Shown here: positions 18,579-27,412 of the stretch, piece after piece
How positions within the stretch are numbered: position 1 is the first letter of the stretch
Layout of the letters: every line of letters starts with the position of its first letter
NCBI RefSeq assembly: GCF_026125785.1
Contig: NZ_JAHCKL010000005.1
Span: 124,001-188,000 of the forward strand
Source: Hydrogenophaga sp.
Lineage (GTDB): Bacteria > Pseudomonadota > Gammaproteobacteria > Burkholderiales > Burkholderiaceae_C
Direction: 5' to 3'
Length of the DNA: 64,000 bases
Made by a program: the position numbers and the translations under genes
The notes under the pieces: model-generated
Told to the model about the DNA's origin: nothing
Databases searched by the model: none
What the model saw: only the letters and a program-made list of their open reading frames with translations

Positions 18579-19531
18579 GCGCGGGCGCTTCTGTATGTGC
18601 GTTCGTACATCGCGGTCATGTGCTCGGCAATGGTGCACGGAGTGAAGTTCGCGCCGTGGGCGTTGCCGGGCATTCCTGGCAGGAGGTGGATGACCGTCTC
18701 GTAGTCGAGATCGGAGAAGAAAGGGATGGAGTAGCGTGGCCGACCTTGGCTGTTGATGTTGCGCACCCGGTGGAAGTTGGAACGGTAGAGGCCGCCAGTC
18801 CATCGGGGAATCATGTCTCCGAGGTTCACCACGAAAGAATCTGGCAGCGGCGGGGCCGCCACCCAGGTGCCATCGGGCATCTGGACCTCCAGGCCCCCCA
18901 GGTCATCTTGCGCCAGGACCGTGATGGCGCCCCAGTCGGTATGGGCGCCAGCGCCGAACGTCCGCTCACCCACGTTCGGGGGCTGCGGTGGATAGCGAAG
19001 CAGTCTCAGCGTGGCCGATGGATGCTGGTTCAAGGCATCGAAGTACGTTTCCCGCAGACCCAGCGAAAGTGCGATGAGCTGCATCAGCCGCGCAGAGAGC
19101 GTCTGCATGGCGCCAAAGTAGCGCTCGCACTGGGTTCTGAACCCGGGCAGTTCCTCGGGCCATTGGTTCTTTCCGTAGGCCGCGTACCGCTTGCGCACGT
19201 AATCGTGCGTGTCCGGGTAGTCGATGCCGCACTGGAAGCTCTCCTTCTGGTCTGGTTGCGCCTGCGCGTCCAGTGTCTGAGAGCCCATGGATTCGTACCC
19301 GCGCATGGCGTGGGTGCGGGTCATGGCCAGCGATGTCTTCGCGGGCAGTGGCAGATCGAAGAACTGTCTTGCCGCATCGAACTGTTGTTCCACCACTTCC
19401 CTCGGGACGCCATGGCCCGTGACGTAAAAGAAGCCTGCCGAACGGCAGGCCTGTCCTATGAGCCCGGAGACGGTCACGCCAGAGGGAGAACCTTGGGCCA
19501 GCGCAGAAGAGATGTCGATCACGGGGATCAT
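18575..19531 (-). CDS. Isopenicillin N synthase-like Fe(II)/2-oxoglutarate dioxygenase
   Basis: 318 residues. IPVIDISSALAQG starts the DIOX_N domain. The iron triad is H197-x-D199 (GAHTDWGAITVL) and H254 (SNFHRVRN), and R266-x-S268 (RYSIPFF) is the 2-oxoglutarate binding pair. Members hydroxylate or desaturate small molecules. It overlaps genes on both sides by four bases (ATGA), so the MaoC-dioxygenase-VOC trio is translationally coupled. The substrate is unknown. Confidence 0.88.
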   Translation of the reverse strand: MIPVIDISSALAQGSPSGVTVSGLIGQACRSAGFFYVTGHGVPREVVEQQFDAARQFFDLPLPAKTSLAMTRTHAMRGYESMGSQTLDAQAQPDQKESFQCGIDYPDTHDYVRKRYAAYGKNQWPEELPGFRTQCERYFGAMQTLSARLMQLIALSLGLRETYFDALNQHPSATLRLLRYPPQPPNVGERTFGAGAHTDWGAITVLAQDDLGGLEVQMPDGTWVAAPPLPDSFVVNLGDMIPRWTGGLYRSNFHRVRNINSQGRPRYSIPFFSDLDYETVIHLLPGMPGNAHGANFTPCTIAEHMTAMYERTYRSARA

Positions 19532-20577
19532 GCGCGCGGCTCTCGCGTGGGCAATGTCAGGTCTGCACTGCCCGTGTTCGTGACATGACCGAGTTCATTG
19601 ACGCATTCCAGCTCGACGGTGATCCAGGGGTCAGACGGTGAGCCAGACTTGCCGGTGATCCGGCCGCGGCACTCGACCGCGAATCCAATGAGCAGCCAGC
19701 TCTTGTCCCGCTGCTCCAGGCTTCGTATCCAGGCCCTGGGTCCGGCCCACGCGGTCAGCATCCTGCCGAACCATGGCACCCGCAGATGCCCGAAGACGTA
19801 GGCGTCCGGCATGGCGCCGTTCGGGGAAGGGCCACCCACTTCGTCGACGCCGCTTGCCAGCGTGGCGGCGCAGTAGCGACCGAGGTTCTGCAGCATGACG
19901 GGCGGTATCTTGAGCGTGTCCACGGGGTCACCGATGGCGACGTCTTCAAAGTAGCGCTGGGTGTACTCGTGCGGTGATGGCAGTTCGAAGGTGCCTGGAA
20001 ACCGGGTGGGCTGGATGACGCTGCGGCTCTTTCCGTTCTCCAGGGGCGGGTAGCCGGCCGCGCTGTCTGCACCACCTTTGCCCTCCTTGAGGACGAAACA
20101 GGTGTCGACGCGGGTCGCCACGTCCTCGCCTTTGTGGTTGAAGTAGCGGGTATGGAGGTCGACCATCACGCTGGCGCCTACCTTCCTGCCGAACTTGGCC
20201 TGCGCCCGGGAGATCTTGCTGTGCGAGAGCACGTGATCGCCGGGACGAACCGGTCTGAGAAAGCGCCACATTTCGGATGCGTGGACGATCTCGGTGAGCT
20301 TGTTGCCATCGGCGTCTTCGATGGTGGGCACGTGTTGTGCGAGCCAGACCGACGAGCCATGACTGGCCAGGTAGCCGGGCGGAGCGATGCGGTGACCCCA
20401 CCCCATGCGGCTGGCGTAGTCGTCGTCGAGATAGAGCGCGTTGTGGTCATCGACGGCGTAGGCGAAGGTGCGTATGGAGTCCCGTGTGACTTCGTAGTTG
20501 ATCTGGTGCGGCTGCGGAAGGTCTTTGTCGACAATGGCGTGAAACGCGCGGATGTCCAGGGTGGCTTCGGTGTTCAT
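19528..20577 (-). CDS. MaoC-like double hot-dog hydratase (FAS1-type dehydratase)
   Basis: 349 residues. The N-terminal hot-dog resembles FAS1 dehydratase/MaoC proteins: YEVTRDSIRTFAYAVDDHN, then GWGHRIAPPGYLASHGSSVW. A second hot-dog begins near TQRYFEDVAIGDPVDTLK. Such proteins hydrate enoyl-CoA thioesters. The start ATG 20577 is preferred over a longer Arg-rich extension. It is coupled by ATGA to the dioxygenase gene downstream. Confidence 0.78.
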   Translation of the reverse strand: MNTEATLDIRAFHAIVDKDLPQPHQINYEVTRDSIRTFAYAVDDHNALYLDDDYASRMGWGHRIAPPGYLASHGSSVWLAQHVPTIEDADGNKLTEIVHASEMWRFLRPVRPGDHVLSHSKISRAQAKFGRKVGASVMVDLHTRYFNHKGEDVATRVDTCFVLKEGKGGADSAAGYPPLENGKSRSVIQPTRFPGTFELPSPHEYTQRYFEDVAIGDPVDTLKIPPVMLQNLGRYCAATLASGVDEVGGPSPNGAMPDAYVFGHLRVPWFGRMLTAWAGPRAWIRSLEQRDKSWLLIGFAVECRGRITGKSGSPSDPWITVELECVNELGHVTNTGSADLTLPTREPRA

Positions 20578-20596
20578 GGCTGTTGTTCTGGCCCCG

Positions 20597-21574
20597 TCAT
20601 TCGGCGGTGATGTTGGCGGAACGGACAAGGCCCTGGATGCGTGCCGTTTCGTCCTTGACGAACGACTTGAAGCCATCGATGGTCATGGGGCGTAAGGTCA
20701 AGCCGATGTCGGCAATGCGTTTGCGCGCGTCGGGGTCTTCCAGAGCCAGGTTGATCTGCGAATGGATGCGGTCAACGATTGGCTTGGGTGTCTGGGCGGG
20801 CACGAAGAATCCGTACCAGGAAGTGAACTGTGCTTCGGGGTAGCCGGCTTCGCTCATGGTTGGTGCGTCAGGTAGCAAAGTGGTGCGCACGTTGCTCGTG
20901 ACGGCCAACACGTTGAGCTTGCCGGACTTCTGATGAATGGCGGCGAGGGGGGCTGAGGTGAAGTTCAACGGGATGGTGCCGGCCAGCACATCGTTTATGA
21001 CCGAGGTGCCTCCCCGGTAGGGCACGTGCAGAAGGCGGATGCCTGCCGCGCGCTGGAACAGTTCGCCGGCCAGATGCGTGCCCGAGCCGACGCCGCTGGA
21101 GCCGTAGCTGAAGGCGTCGGGTTTCTCCTTCGCCCGAACGACCAGGTCCTTCAGGCTTGTCACGCCCGTCGATGTTCCTGTCACCAGGACGAAGTTTTCA
21201 GTGCCGACGAAGGAGACAGGCTGAAGGTCTTTGGACACATCGAACGAAAGGCTTTTGAAGATATTGGGGTTGATCGCCATTGGCCCGATGGCACCCAGCA
21301 GGAGGGTGTAGCCGTCGGCGGGCGAGCGCACCGCGTACTCTGTGCTGATGTTGCCGCTGGCACCGGGTTTGTTTTCCACAACGAACGGCTGCCCGAGTTG
21401 CTTGGCCAGCTTCTCGCCCAGGATGCGGGCGATGGTGTCCGCGGGACCAGGGCCGGCGGGGTAGGGGACCACGATCTTGACCGTCCTTTCCGGCCACGTG
21501 GATTGGGCCGAGGCATGGGTTGCGCTGACCACGGAAGTGGCTACGATCAACGCGGTCAGAAAGGGATGCTTCAT
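20597..21574 (-). CDS. Bug family tripartite tricarboxylate transporter substrate-binding protein (TctC-like)
   Basis: 325 residues with a signal peptide (LTALIVATSVVSATHASA). KIVVPYPAGPGPADTIARIL and FVVENKPGASGNISTEYAV are the Bug motifs. It is the first gene of the operon that continues with MaoC, dioxygenase and VOC genes, 19 bp upstream of the MaoC start. It probably delivers or senses the substrate of that pathway. No TctAB genes are present. Confidence 0.9.
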   Translation of the reverse strand: MKHPFLTALIVATSVVSATHASAQSTWPERTVKIVVPYPAGPGPADTIARILGEKLAKQLGQPFVVENKPGASGNISTEYAVRSPADGYTLLLGAIGPMAINPNIFKSLSFDVSKDLQPVSFVGTENFVLVTGTSTGVTSLKDLVVRAKEKPDAFSYGSSGVGSGTHLAGELFQRAAGIRLLHVPYRGGTSVINDVLAGTIPLNFTSAPLAAIHQKSGKLNVLAVTSNVRTTLLPDAPTMSEAGYPEAQFTSWYGFFVPAQTPKPIVDRIHSQINLALEDPDARKRIADIGLTLRPMTIDGFKSFVKDETARIQGLVRSANITAE

Positions 21575-21704
21575 GGCGTTTGTCCTGGTTCGATGAGAAA
21601 GAGAGGGAATGCGCTGCCTTCGCCATGCGAGGGATGAAGCAGCGCATGGCAGGGTTCATGCTAGTGGGGCTACCATGCCCCCAACAAGCATTGATTTGGT
21701 CACG

Positions 21705-21723
21705 ACCCGTACTCAAAACGGGT
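21705..21723. promoter_or_regulatory. Inverted repeat in the LysR/Bug divergent promoter region
   Basis: ACCCGT (21705-21710) and ACGGGT (21718-21723) form a perfect 6-7-6 dyad in the 196-bp gap between the divergent Bug and LysR genes, 47 bp upstream of the LysR start. Its position suits a LysR-type operator controlling both directions. Function is inferred from position only. Confidence 0.5.
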
Positions 21724-21770
21724 ACGGTCCGAGCGATTCACCTCCCACGATCCGAATCGGAAGGACATCT

Positions 21771-22733
21771 ATGTTTGCGCCGCTGATGCGCTACTTCGTC
21801 GAAGTGGCGAGAGAGGGCTCCATCCGGGCAGCCGCCGAGAAGCTGCACATCGCCGCGTCCGCCATCAACAGGCATATCCTCGAATACGAAGAGCAGTTGG
21901 GGACACCGCTGTTCGAGCGGTTGCCAAGGGGCATGCGCCTGACGCAGGCCGGGCAGATCCTGTTCGATACCGCCAAACGCCTGCAGCAGGACTACAACTA
22001 CGCCGTGTCGGAGGTGGACCAGATTCGGCAGGCCAAGCGGGGGCATGTCTCGCTGGCCACCTTGCACGCGCTGGCGGAGGATCTGCTGCCACCCGTCATT
22101 CATGAACTGCTGCAGCAGCACCCGGCGATCCGCTATTCGTTCGTGGTGAGGAATTCGGTGGAGGCCGTGCGCCTGGTTTCCGAGGATGACATCGACCTGG
22201 GCCTGGCGTACGACCCGCCGCCAGGTGCGCCGCTGACGGTCCTGCACAGCGCTGAAATGCCAACGGGCGTCATTCTTCCGCCGACGCATGCGCTCGCAAG
22301 GCATGAGGAGATTTCCCTGGAGCAATGCGCGGCGTTTCCCATCATCCTGCAGCGCTCTGGCGAGATGCGGGAGAACATCACTCGCATGCAGCGGGAGGAG
22401 GGGGTGCCGATAGAGCCGGTGGTGGAAACCGATTCCGCGGCGATGTTCCGAGAGTTGGTGATGAACGGCTCGGGTATCGGCTTTGTTTCTCTGGCCGCCG
22501 TGCTCTACGAACTTTCCACCGGCCAGTTGGTGTTTCGGCCGCTGGCGGGACACAAGGAGCTTCACCCCCGGCTGTGCTTGTTTGCCAAGGCCGGTCGGCA
22601 GTTGCCGGCCGTTGTTCGATTGCTTGCGGACAGGTTGATCGCGGCCTTTCCTTCACCCGTTGCGGGCACCTATCCCCAGTTGTCGCGGGCGATCCGGGGA
22701 GCTGGCGGCGGGCCTGCATCTTCCCAGGCGTGA
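21771..22733 (+). CDS. LysR family transcriptional regulator
   Basis: 320 residues from ATG 21771, with AAGGA six bases upstream. The winged helix is at the N-terminus (GSIRAAAEKLHIAASAINRH and LGTPLFERLPRGMRLT). The effector domain follows from about residue 90 (VSLATLHALAEDLLPPVIHE). It is transcribed away from the Bug-MaoC-dioxygenase-VOC operon and is its likely regulator. Confidence 0.9.
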   Translation: MFAPLMRYFVEVAREGSIRAAAEKLHIAASAINRHILEYEEQLGTPLFERLPRGMRLTQAGQILFDTAKRLQQDYNYAVSEVDQIRQAKRGHVSLATLHALAEDLLPPVIHELLQQHPAIRYSFVVRNSVEAVRLVSEDDIDLGLAYDPPPGAPLTVLHSAEMPTGVILPPTHALARHEEISLEQCAAFPIILQRSGEMRENITRMQREEGVPIEPVVETDSAAMFRELVMNGSGIGFVSLAAVLYELSTGQLVFRPLAGHKELHPRLCLFAKAGRQLPAVVRLLADRLIAAFPSPVAGTYPQLSRAIRGAGGGPASSQA

Positions 22734-22777
22734 CGCCGCAGGCGCTGACCTGAACCTGTTGGGGACTGAGGTCCGCC

Positions 22778-23446
22778 TCATGCCGGCCGCTGGAACCCCT
22801 TGCGTGCCTTCTCCACCTGCGCGCGCACTACGCAGCCGCGTGCGTGGTCGTTGATGAGGCCCATGGCCTGCATGAAGGCGAACACGGTGGTGGGGCCGAC
22901 GAACTTCCAGCCGCGCCGCTTGAGTTCCTTGGAGAGGCGCACGGACGTGGCCGAGGTGGAGGCGGTCTGGGGTTCAGCGGCCTGTGTTTCCTGCGCGGTG
23001 GGTTCGTGGCGCCAGAAGAAGGCGGCCAGCGAGCCGGCTTCCTGCACCAGGGTCTGGGCGCAGCGCGCGTTGTGGATGACGGCTTCGATCTTGCCCCGGT
23101 GCCGCACGATGCCGGCGTCGGCCAGCAGGCGGTCCACGTCGCGTTCGGTGTAGCGGGCGATGCGGTGGAAGTCGAAGCCGTGGAAGGCGGCGCGGAAGTT
23201 CTCGCGTTTGGCGAGGATGGTGCGCCAGCTCAGGCCGGACTGGAAACCTTCGAGGCAGATTTTCTCGAACAGGCGGCGGTCGTCGTCCACGGGGAAGCCC
23301 CACTCGGTGTCGTGGTACGGCAGGAACTCGGGTGCGGACGCGCACCAGCGGCAGCGCGGCCGGCCGTCGGGCCCGGGCAGCAGACGCGCGGGTGCCTGGG
23401 CGGGCGTGGTCGCGGCGGAGGAGGTTGTGGTGGTGTTCGTGCTCAT
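22778..23446 (-). CDS. tag: DNA-3-methyladenine glycosylase I
   Basis: 222 residues. RCRWCASAPEFLPYHDTEWG near residue 30 and the C-terminal NDHARGCVVR supply the Cys/His zinc site of Tag enzymes. EKICLEGFQSGLSWRTILAK and NFRAAFHGFDFHRIARY form the glycosylase fold. It removes 3-methyladenine from alkylated DNA. The protein carries an extra Thr/Ala-rich N-terminus of about 25 residues. Its start overlaps the stop of the YciI gene (ATGA). Confidence 0.9.
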   Translation of the reverse strand: MSTNTTTTSSAATTPAQAPARLLPGPDGRPRCRWCASAPEFLPYHDTEWGFPVDDDRRLFEKICLEGFQSGLSWRTILAKRENFRAAFHGFDFHRIARYTERDVDRLLADAGIVRHRGKIEAVIHNARCAQTLVQEAGSLAAFFWRHEPTAQETQAAEPQTASTSATSVRLSKELKRRGWKFVGPTTVFAFMQAMGLINDHARGCVVRAQVEKARKGFQRPA

Positions 23447-23754
23447 GCGGTGCGGGCGCCTTCTTCGGCCATGAGGCAGCGCAGGCGTTCGTCCGCGCGG
23501 TGGGGCGCCACGCTGATGATCTCGGCGCTCACCACCTGCTCGCTCACAAAGGGGTCTTGCTGCACGCGTTCGGCCAGCGCCGCGGGCGCCACGCCGGGCG
23601 CGGCCAGCACCATGCCGCCCTGGCCTCCCGCCAGGCTGCCCGAGAGCAGAAAGCTGCCGTCGTCGAAGCCGCGCTGCAGCCAGTCCTTGTGGCCGGCCAT
23701 GTGCTGCGGCGCGGCCGCCTTGTTGTGCGAGAAGCGGAGCAGGACGATGTGCAT
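23443..23754 (-). CDS. YciI family protein
   Basis: 103 residues. MHIVLLRFSHNKAAA, AGHKDWLQRGFDDGSFLLSG and DPFVSEQVVSAEIISVAP match the YciI ferredoxin-like fold, which carries a conserved His in the KDWL/H region. The biochemical role is unknown. It lies between a TetR regulator and tag, with six bases to the former and a four-base overlap with the latter, so the three form one operon. Confidence 0.8.
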   Translation of the reverse strand: MHIVLLRFSHNKAAAPQHMAGHKDWLQRGFDDGSFLLSGSLAGGQGGMVLAAPGVAPAALAERVQQDPFVSEQVVSAEIISVAPHRADERLRCLMAEEGARTA

Positions 23755-23760
23755 GGTGCG

Positions 23761-24378
23761 TCAGGCCTTTCTGCGAGAGGGTGGGGTGTTGGTGGTGGCT
23801 GGGGGGCCGGGCTCCGCGCCTTGCTGGGCCAGCCAGGCGTGCATCTGCGCCACTTCGTGGCGGACGAAGGCGGGGTCCTGGAAGGCGTTGGTCAACGTGG
23901 CCACGCCCTGGCTGCGCGCCAGCAGGTGCAGGGCGAGCGCCCGGGCCTGCGGCTTGCGGTGGCCCATCTGGCCGAACTGCCGGGCCAGCCAGTCGCCAAA
24001 GAGCGCCAGGATCTGGTTGGCGCCTTCCTGCCCGGCGGCGTGGCCCAGCTTGGCCATCTCGGCGCACAGGGTGCCCACGGGGCAGCCATGGCGCATGATC
24101 TTGTCGCGGTTGCGCGCGAGGATGTCGATAAAGGCGGCGATGCGCGCTTGCGGCGTGTCGCCTTGCTGCGCCCACTGCGCCAGCATCTGCCGGGTGCGCT
24201 CCATGCGCGCGGCGATCACCGCGTCCAGGATCTCGTCCTTGGTCTTGAAGTGGTAGTAGAAGTTGCCGCGCGAGATGCGCACCGCGTCCGCGATGTGCGC
24301 GAAGGACGTGTGCTCGAACCCTTGCTCGTAGAACAACTGGTCGGCGGCGTCAACGATCTGGTCGCGGGTGGTGGGCAT
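23761..24378 (-). CDS. TetR/AcrR family transcriptional regulator
   Basis: 205 residues. The N-terminal HTH is evident: TRDQIVDAADQLFYEQGFEH, then FAHIADAVRISRGNFYYHFK, then TKDEIL. The ligand-binding C-terminal half is helical (TLCAEMAKLGHAAGQEG). Two palindromes lie just upstream (24397-24445) and suit autoregulation. Downstream genes are yciI-like and tag, so it probably controls them too. Confidence 0.9.
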   Translation of the reverse strand: MPTTRDQIVDAADQLFYEQGFEHTSFAHIADAVRISRGNFYYHFKTKDEILDAVIAARMERTRQMLAQWAQQGDTPQARIAAFIDILARNRDKIMRHGCPVGTLCAEMAKLGHAAGQEGANQILALFGDWLARQFGQMGHRKPQARALALHLLARSQGVATLTNAFQDPAFVRHEVAQMHAWLAQQGAEPGPPATTNTPPSRRKA

Positions 24379-24396
24379 GGGAGGGGTTTCGGTTCG

Positions 24397-24445
24397 TAGG
24401 ACGTGTGTCCTATGTGGGGTGCGAGATTAGGACGGTCGTCCCAAT
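24397..24445. promoter_or_regulatory. Two palindromic operators upstream of the TetR gene
   Basis: TAGGAC-GTGT-GTCCTA (24397-24412) is a perfect 6-4-6 palindrome. ATTaGGACggtcGTCCcAAT (24426-24445) is an imperfect 20-bp one. Both share the GGAC-N4-GTCC core, and both lie within 70 bp upstream of the TetR start, which fits binding by its own product. Confidence 0.7.
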
Positions 24446-24475
24446 CTGTCAAGAAGGCGGTTGTTGACGAAGCGC

Positions 24476-25318
24476 TCAGGCCGTGCCGCTGGACAGCGCT
24501 TCCAGCTCGGCCGGTGTGAACCCCGCCGCGCGGCGGGCCGCGTCGTTGAACGGCGGGCGCAGGCGCGGTGCGTTGTACGCACGGGCCAGCGTGCGGTAGT
24601 GGGCCACGGGGTCCAGGCCCTGCTGCTGGCAAAGCCAGGCGTACCAGCGGTTGCCCACGGCCACATGGCCGATTTCGTCGCGCAGGATCACGTTCAGGAT
24701 CTCGATGGCGCGCAGCGCGGCGGGACTGTTCACCTTGCGCAGCCGGGCCTGTATGAGCGGGGTGGCGTCCAGGCCTCGTGCTTCCAGTGTGCGCGGCACC
24801 AGCGCCATGCGGGCGGTGGCGTCGTGTCGGGTCTTCACGCACATTTCCCACAGGCCGTTGTGCGCGGGGAAGTCGCCGTAGACGTGGCCCAGGCTGCGCA
24901 GGTGATCGCTCAGCAGGCCGAAGTGGATGGCCTCTTCATGGGCGACCTGGGTCCAGTCGCGGTAGAAGTCCTCGGGCATGTGCGGGAAGCGCCAGATGGC
25001 GTCCAGCGCGAGGTCGATGGCGTTGAACTCGATGTGGGCCACGGCGTGCAGCAGCGCGGCCAGCCCTTCGGGTGTGAAGGGCGAACGCTGGGGCACGTCG
25101 GCAGGAGGGATGAGTGCGGGGCGCGCGGGGCGTCCGGGCAGCTCGTCGGCCGGGTCGGGTTGCGGGGTTTCGCCGGGGTCTATGGCCGCCGTGCCGCCTT
25201 GCAAGGCGACGTGCAGCGCGTGGGCGGCGGCCAGTTTGGCCTGCGGTTCGGCGGTACACAGGGCCGCCAGGGCCTGCTGGCGCAGGGAAACGGGCGACAG
25301 GATGGCGGGCGCTTGCAT
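24476..25318 (-). CDS. DUF455 family ferritin-like protein
   Basis: 280 residues from ATG 25318. The helical domain shows the paired carboxylate and His motifs of ferritin-like proteins: LLHAVAHIEFNAIDLALDA, TQVAHEEAIHFGLLSDHLRS, and ILNVILRDEIGHVAVGNRWY. DUF455 members are probably di-metal oxidases or storage-like proteins with no known substrate. It is divergent from the gamma-carbonic anhydrase gene, with a 47-bp gap. Confidence 0.82.
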   Translation of the reverse strand: MQAPAILSPVSLRQQALAALCTAEPQAKLAAAHALHVALQGGTAAIDPGETPQPDPADELPGRPARPALIPPADVPQRSPFTPEGLAALLHAVAHIEFNAIDLALDAIWRFPHMPEDFYRDWTQVAHEEAIHFGLLSDHLRSLGHVYGDFPAHNGLWEMCVKTRHDATARMALVPRTLEARGLDATPLIQARLRKVNSPAALRAIEILNVILRDEIGHVAVGNRWYAWLCQQQGLDPVAHYRTLARAYNAPRLRPPFNDAARRAAGFTPAELEALSSGTA

Positions 25319-25365
25319 CCCTACAATTCTAGGTTTCACGAACCAGGCAGACGGAGACCGAGGGC

Positions 25366-25890
25366 ATGGCAATTTACGAACTGGACGGCGTGGCGCCGAG
25401 CGTGGCGGATTCCGCCTGGGTGGCCGAGAACGCGCAGGTGATGGGCGAGGTGACGCTGGCCGAGGACAGCAGCGTGTGGTTTGGCACCACGGTGCGCGGC
25501 GATTCGGCGGCCATCGCGATCGGGCGCGGCAGCAACATCCAGGACGGCTCGGTGCTGCACGCCGACGAGGGCCTGCCGCTGACCATTGGCGAGAACGTGA
25601 CGGTGGGCCACCAGGTGATGCTGCACGGCTGCACCATCGGCGACGAGTCGCTCATCGGCATCGGCTCGGTGGTGCTCAACGGCGCGAAGATCGGGCGCAA
25701 CTGCCTGGTGGGCGCGGGTTCGCTGGTGACGGAGGGCAAGGAGTTTCCGGACGGCTCCATGATCATGGGCAGCCCGGCGCGCGTGGTGCGCAGCCTCACG
25801 CCGGAGCAGATCGAGCGCCTGCGCTGGAGCGCGCGCCACTACATCGACAACGCCCGCCTGTTCCGCAAGACCTTGAAAAGGATCGCCTGA
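25366..25890 (+). CDS. Gamma-carbonic anhydrase family protein (YrdA-like)
   Basis: 174 residues with hexapeptide (left-handed beta-helix) repeats such as VMGEVTLAEDSSVWFGTTVR and GRGSNIQDGSVLHADEG. NVTVGHQVMLHGCTIGDE carries the His ligands of the trimeric zinc site. Family members include carbonic anhydrases and many proteins without shown activity. hslO follows on the same strand. Confidence 0.88.
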   Translation: MAIYELDGVAPSVADSAWVAENAQVMGEVTLAEDSSVWFGTTVRGDSAAIAIGRGSNIQDGSVLHADEGLPLTIGENVTVGHQVMLHGCTIGDESLIGIGSVVLNGAKIGRNCLVGAGSLVTEGKEFPDGSMIMGSPARVVRSLTPEQIERLRWSARHYIDNARLFRKTLKRIA

Positions 25891-25948
25891 CCCCGACGTA
25901 CCTGTGTTCGTCCCGATCTGCGATCTGTTGTCCCTCTGAAAGAAGCGC

Positions 25949-26926
25949 TTGTCCGAACTCCACAAATTCGTCTTTGAAGGCCTGCCCGTGCGGGGCATGC
26001 TGGTTCGTCTGACCGATGCCTGGCAGGAGATCCTGCGCCGCCACCGCGAGGCGGGCGGCTACCCGGCGGCCGTGACCGAGCTGCTCGGTGAGATGACGGC
26101 CGCGGCCACGCTGATGCAGGCCAACATCAAGTTCAATGGTGCGCTGGTGATGCAGATCATGGGCGATGGCCCGGTGAAGCTGGCCGTGGCCGAGGTGCAA
26201 CCCGACCTGAGCCTGCGTGCCACCGCCACCGTGATGGGCGAGGTGGCGGCGGATGCGCCGCTCTCGCACATGGTGAACGTGAACAACCAGGGCCGCTGCG
26301 CCATCACCCTGGACCCCAAGGACCGCCTGCCCGGCCAGCAGCCTTACCAGGGCGTGGTGCCGCTGTTCGGTGACCGGCACGAGAAGCTGGAGAAGCTCAG
26401 CGAAGTGCTGGAGCACTACATGCTGCAGAGCGAACAGCTCGACACGCGGCTGGTGCTGGCGGCCGACGAGAACATGGCAGCGGGCCTGCTGATCCAGCGC
26501 CTGCCTCTGCAGGGCGAGGGCAACCTGGCAGGCGCCTCGGGGCAGCGCGACGAGGACCAGATCGGCCGCAACGAGGACTACAACCGCATCGCCATCCTGG
26601 CCGCCAGCCTCAAGCGTGAGGAACTGCTGGGCCTGGATGCGGACACCATCCTGCACCGCCTGTTCTGGGAAGAGGACGTGCGCCGCTTCGAGCCGCTCAC
26701 CGGCGAGCAGGGCCCACGCTTCGCCTGTACCTGCTCACGCGAACGCGTCAGCGGCATGCTGCGCGGCCTGGGCCACGAAGAGGTCGAGTCCATCCTGGCC
26801 GAACAAGGCCAGGTGGAAGTGGGCTGTGAGTTCTGTGGCACCAAGTACCGCTTCGACCCGGTGGACGCGGCCCAGGTGTTCCTGACCCCGTCGCAACAGC
26901 CTCCAGCGAGCGACCGCCAGCACTGA
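25949..26926 (+). CDS. hslO: Hsp33 redox-regulated chaperone
   Basis: 325 residues starting with TTG at 25949 (AAAGAAG upstream). The N-terminal HKFVFEGLPVRGMLVRL and TAAATLMQANIKFNGALVMQ are typical. The C-terminal zinc switch is present as CTC (FACTCSRERV) and CEFC (VGCEFCGTKY), the four cysteines that release zinc and form disulfides under oxidative stress. A cytoplasmic holdase chaperone. Confidence 0.94.
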   Translation: MSELHKFVFEGLPVRGMLVRLTDAWQEILRRHREAGGYPAAVTELLGEMTAAATLMQANIKFNGALVMQIMGDGPVKLAVAEVQPDLSLRATATVMGEVAADAPLSHMVNVNNQGRCAITLDPKDRLPGQQPYQGVVPLFGDRHEKLEKLSEVLEHYMLQSEQLDTRLVLAADENMAAGLLIQRLPLQGEGNLAGASGQRDEDQIGRNEDYNRIAILAASLKREELLGLDADTILHRLFWEEDVRRFEPLTGEQGPRFACTCSRERVSGMLRGLGHEEVESILAEQGQVEVGCEFCGTKYRFDPVDAAQVFLTPSQQPPASDRQH

Positions 26927-27412
26927 CAGGGCACCGGGCTGGGTGCATGCACGTCTCATACATGGGGGCGGTTCTGTCTGGGCTGAGTCCCAGCTCCATT
27001 CAGTCTGAGCCCCGGCGTTTGTTCGGGGTGAGCTCCAGCATCCGTTCTGGCAGGGCTCCAGCATCCGTTCGGGCTGAGCTTGTCGAAGCCTTGTGAGAGC
27101 CCTTCGACAGGCTCAGGGCGAACGGAAGGGGAGGGTTCGGAACTGGCGTGGTGTCTCTGTTTGAAATGAGGTGACCCGCTCGGATTGAAGTGCGCTTTCC
27201 CGTCCGCGTGGCCCTCCAAGCCCCGTTCGGACCGAGCTCCCGCATCCGTTCGGGTTAAGTTCCCGAATCCGTTCTGGCTGAGCTCCCACATCCGTTCGGG
27301 CTGAGCTTGTCGAAGCCTTGTGAGAGCCCTTCGACAAGCTCAGGGCGAACGGAAGGGGTGGGCTCAGTGCGAACGGGGGGGGCTCACGGCGAATGGAACG
27401 GAAAGGGTTGGC
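26927..27412. repeat. REP-like palindromes and degenerate 21-bp-style repeats
   Basis: This gap of about 490 bp holds two copies of one palindrome: arms 27067-27088 with 27102-27123, and 27294-27315 with 27329-27350, separated by short AGCC-containing loops. Each arm is 22 bp and reads GTTCGGGCTGAGCTTGTCGAAG or its near complement. Around them are many shorter degenerate pieces of the same text (CATCCGTTCKGG, CTGAGCTCC). No gene is supported here. It also separates hslO from the convergent ATPase gene and may act as a terminator. Confidence 0.85.
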
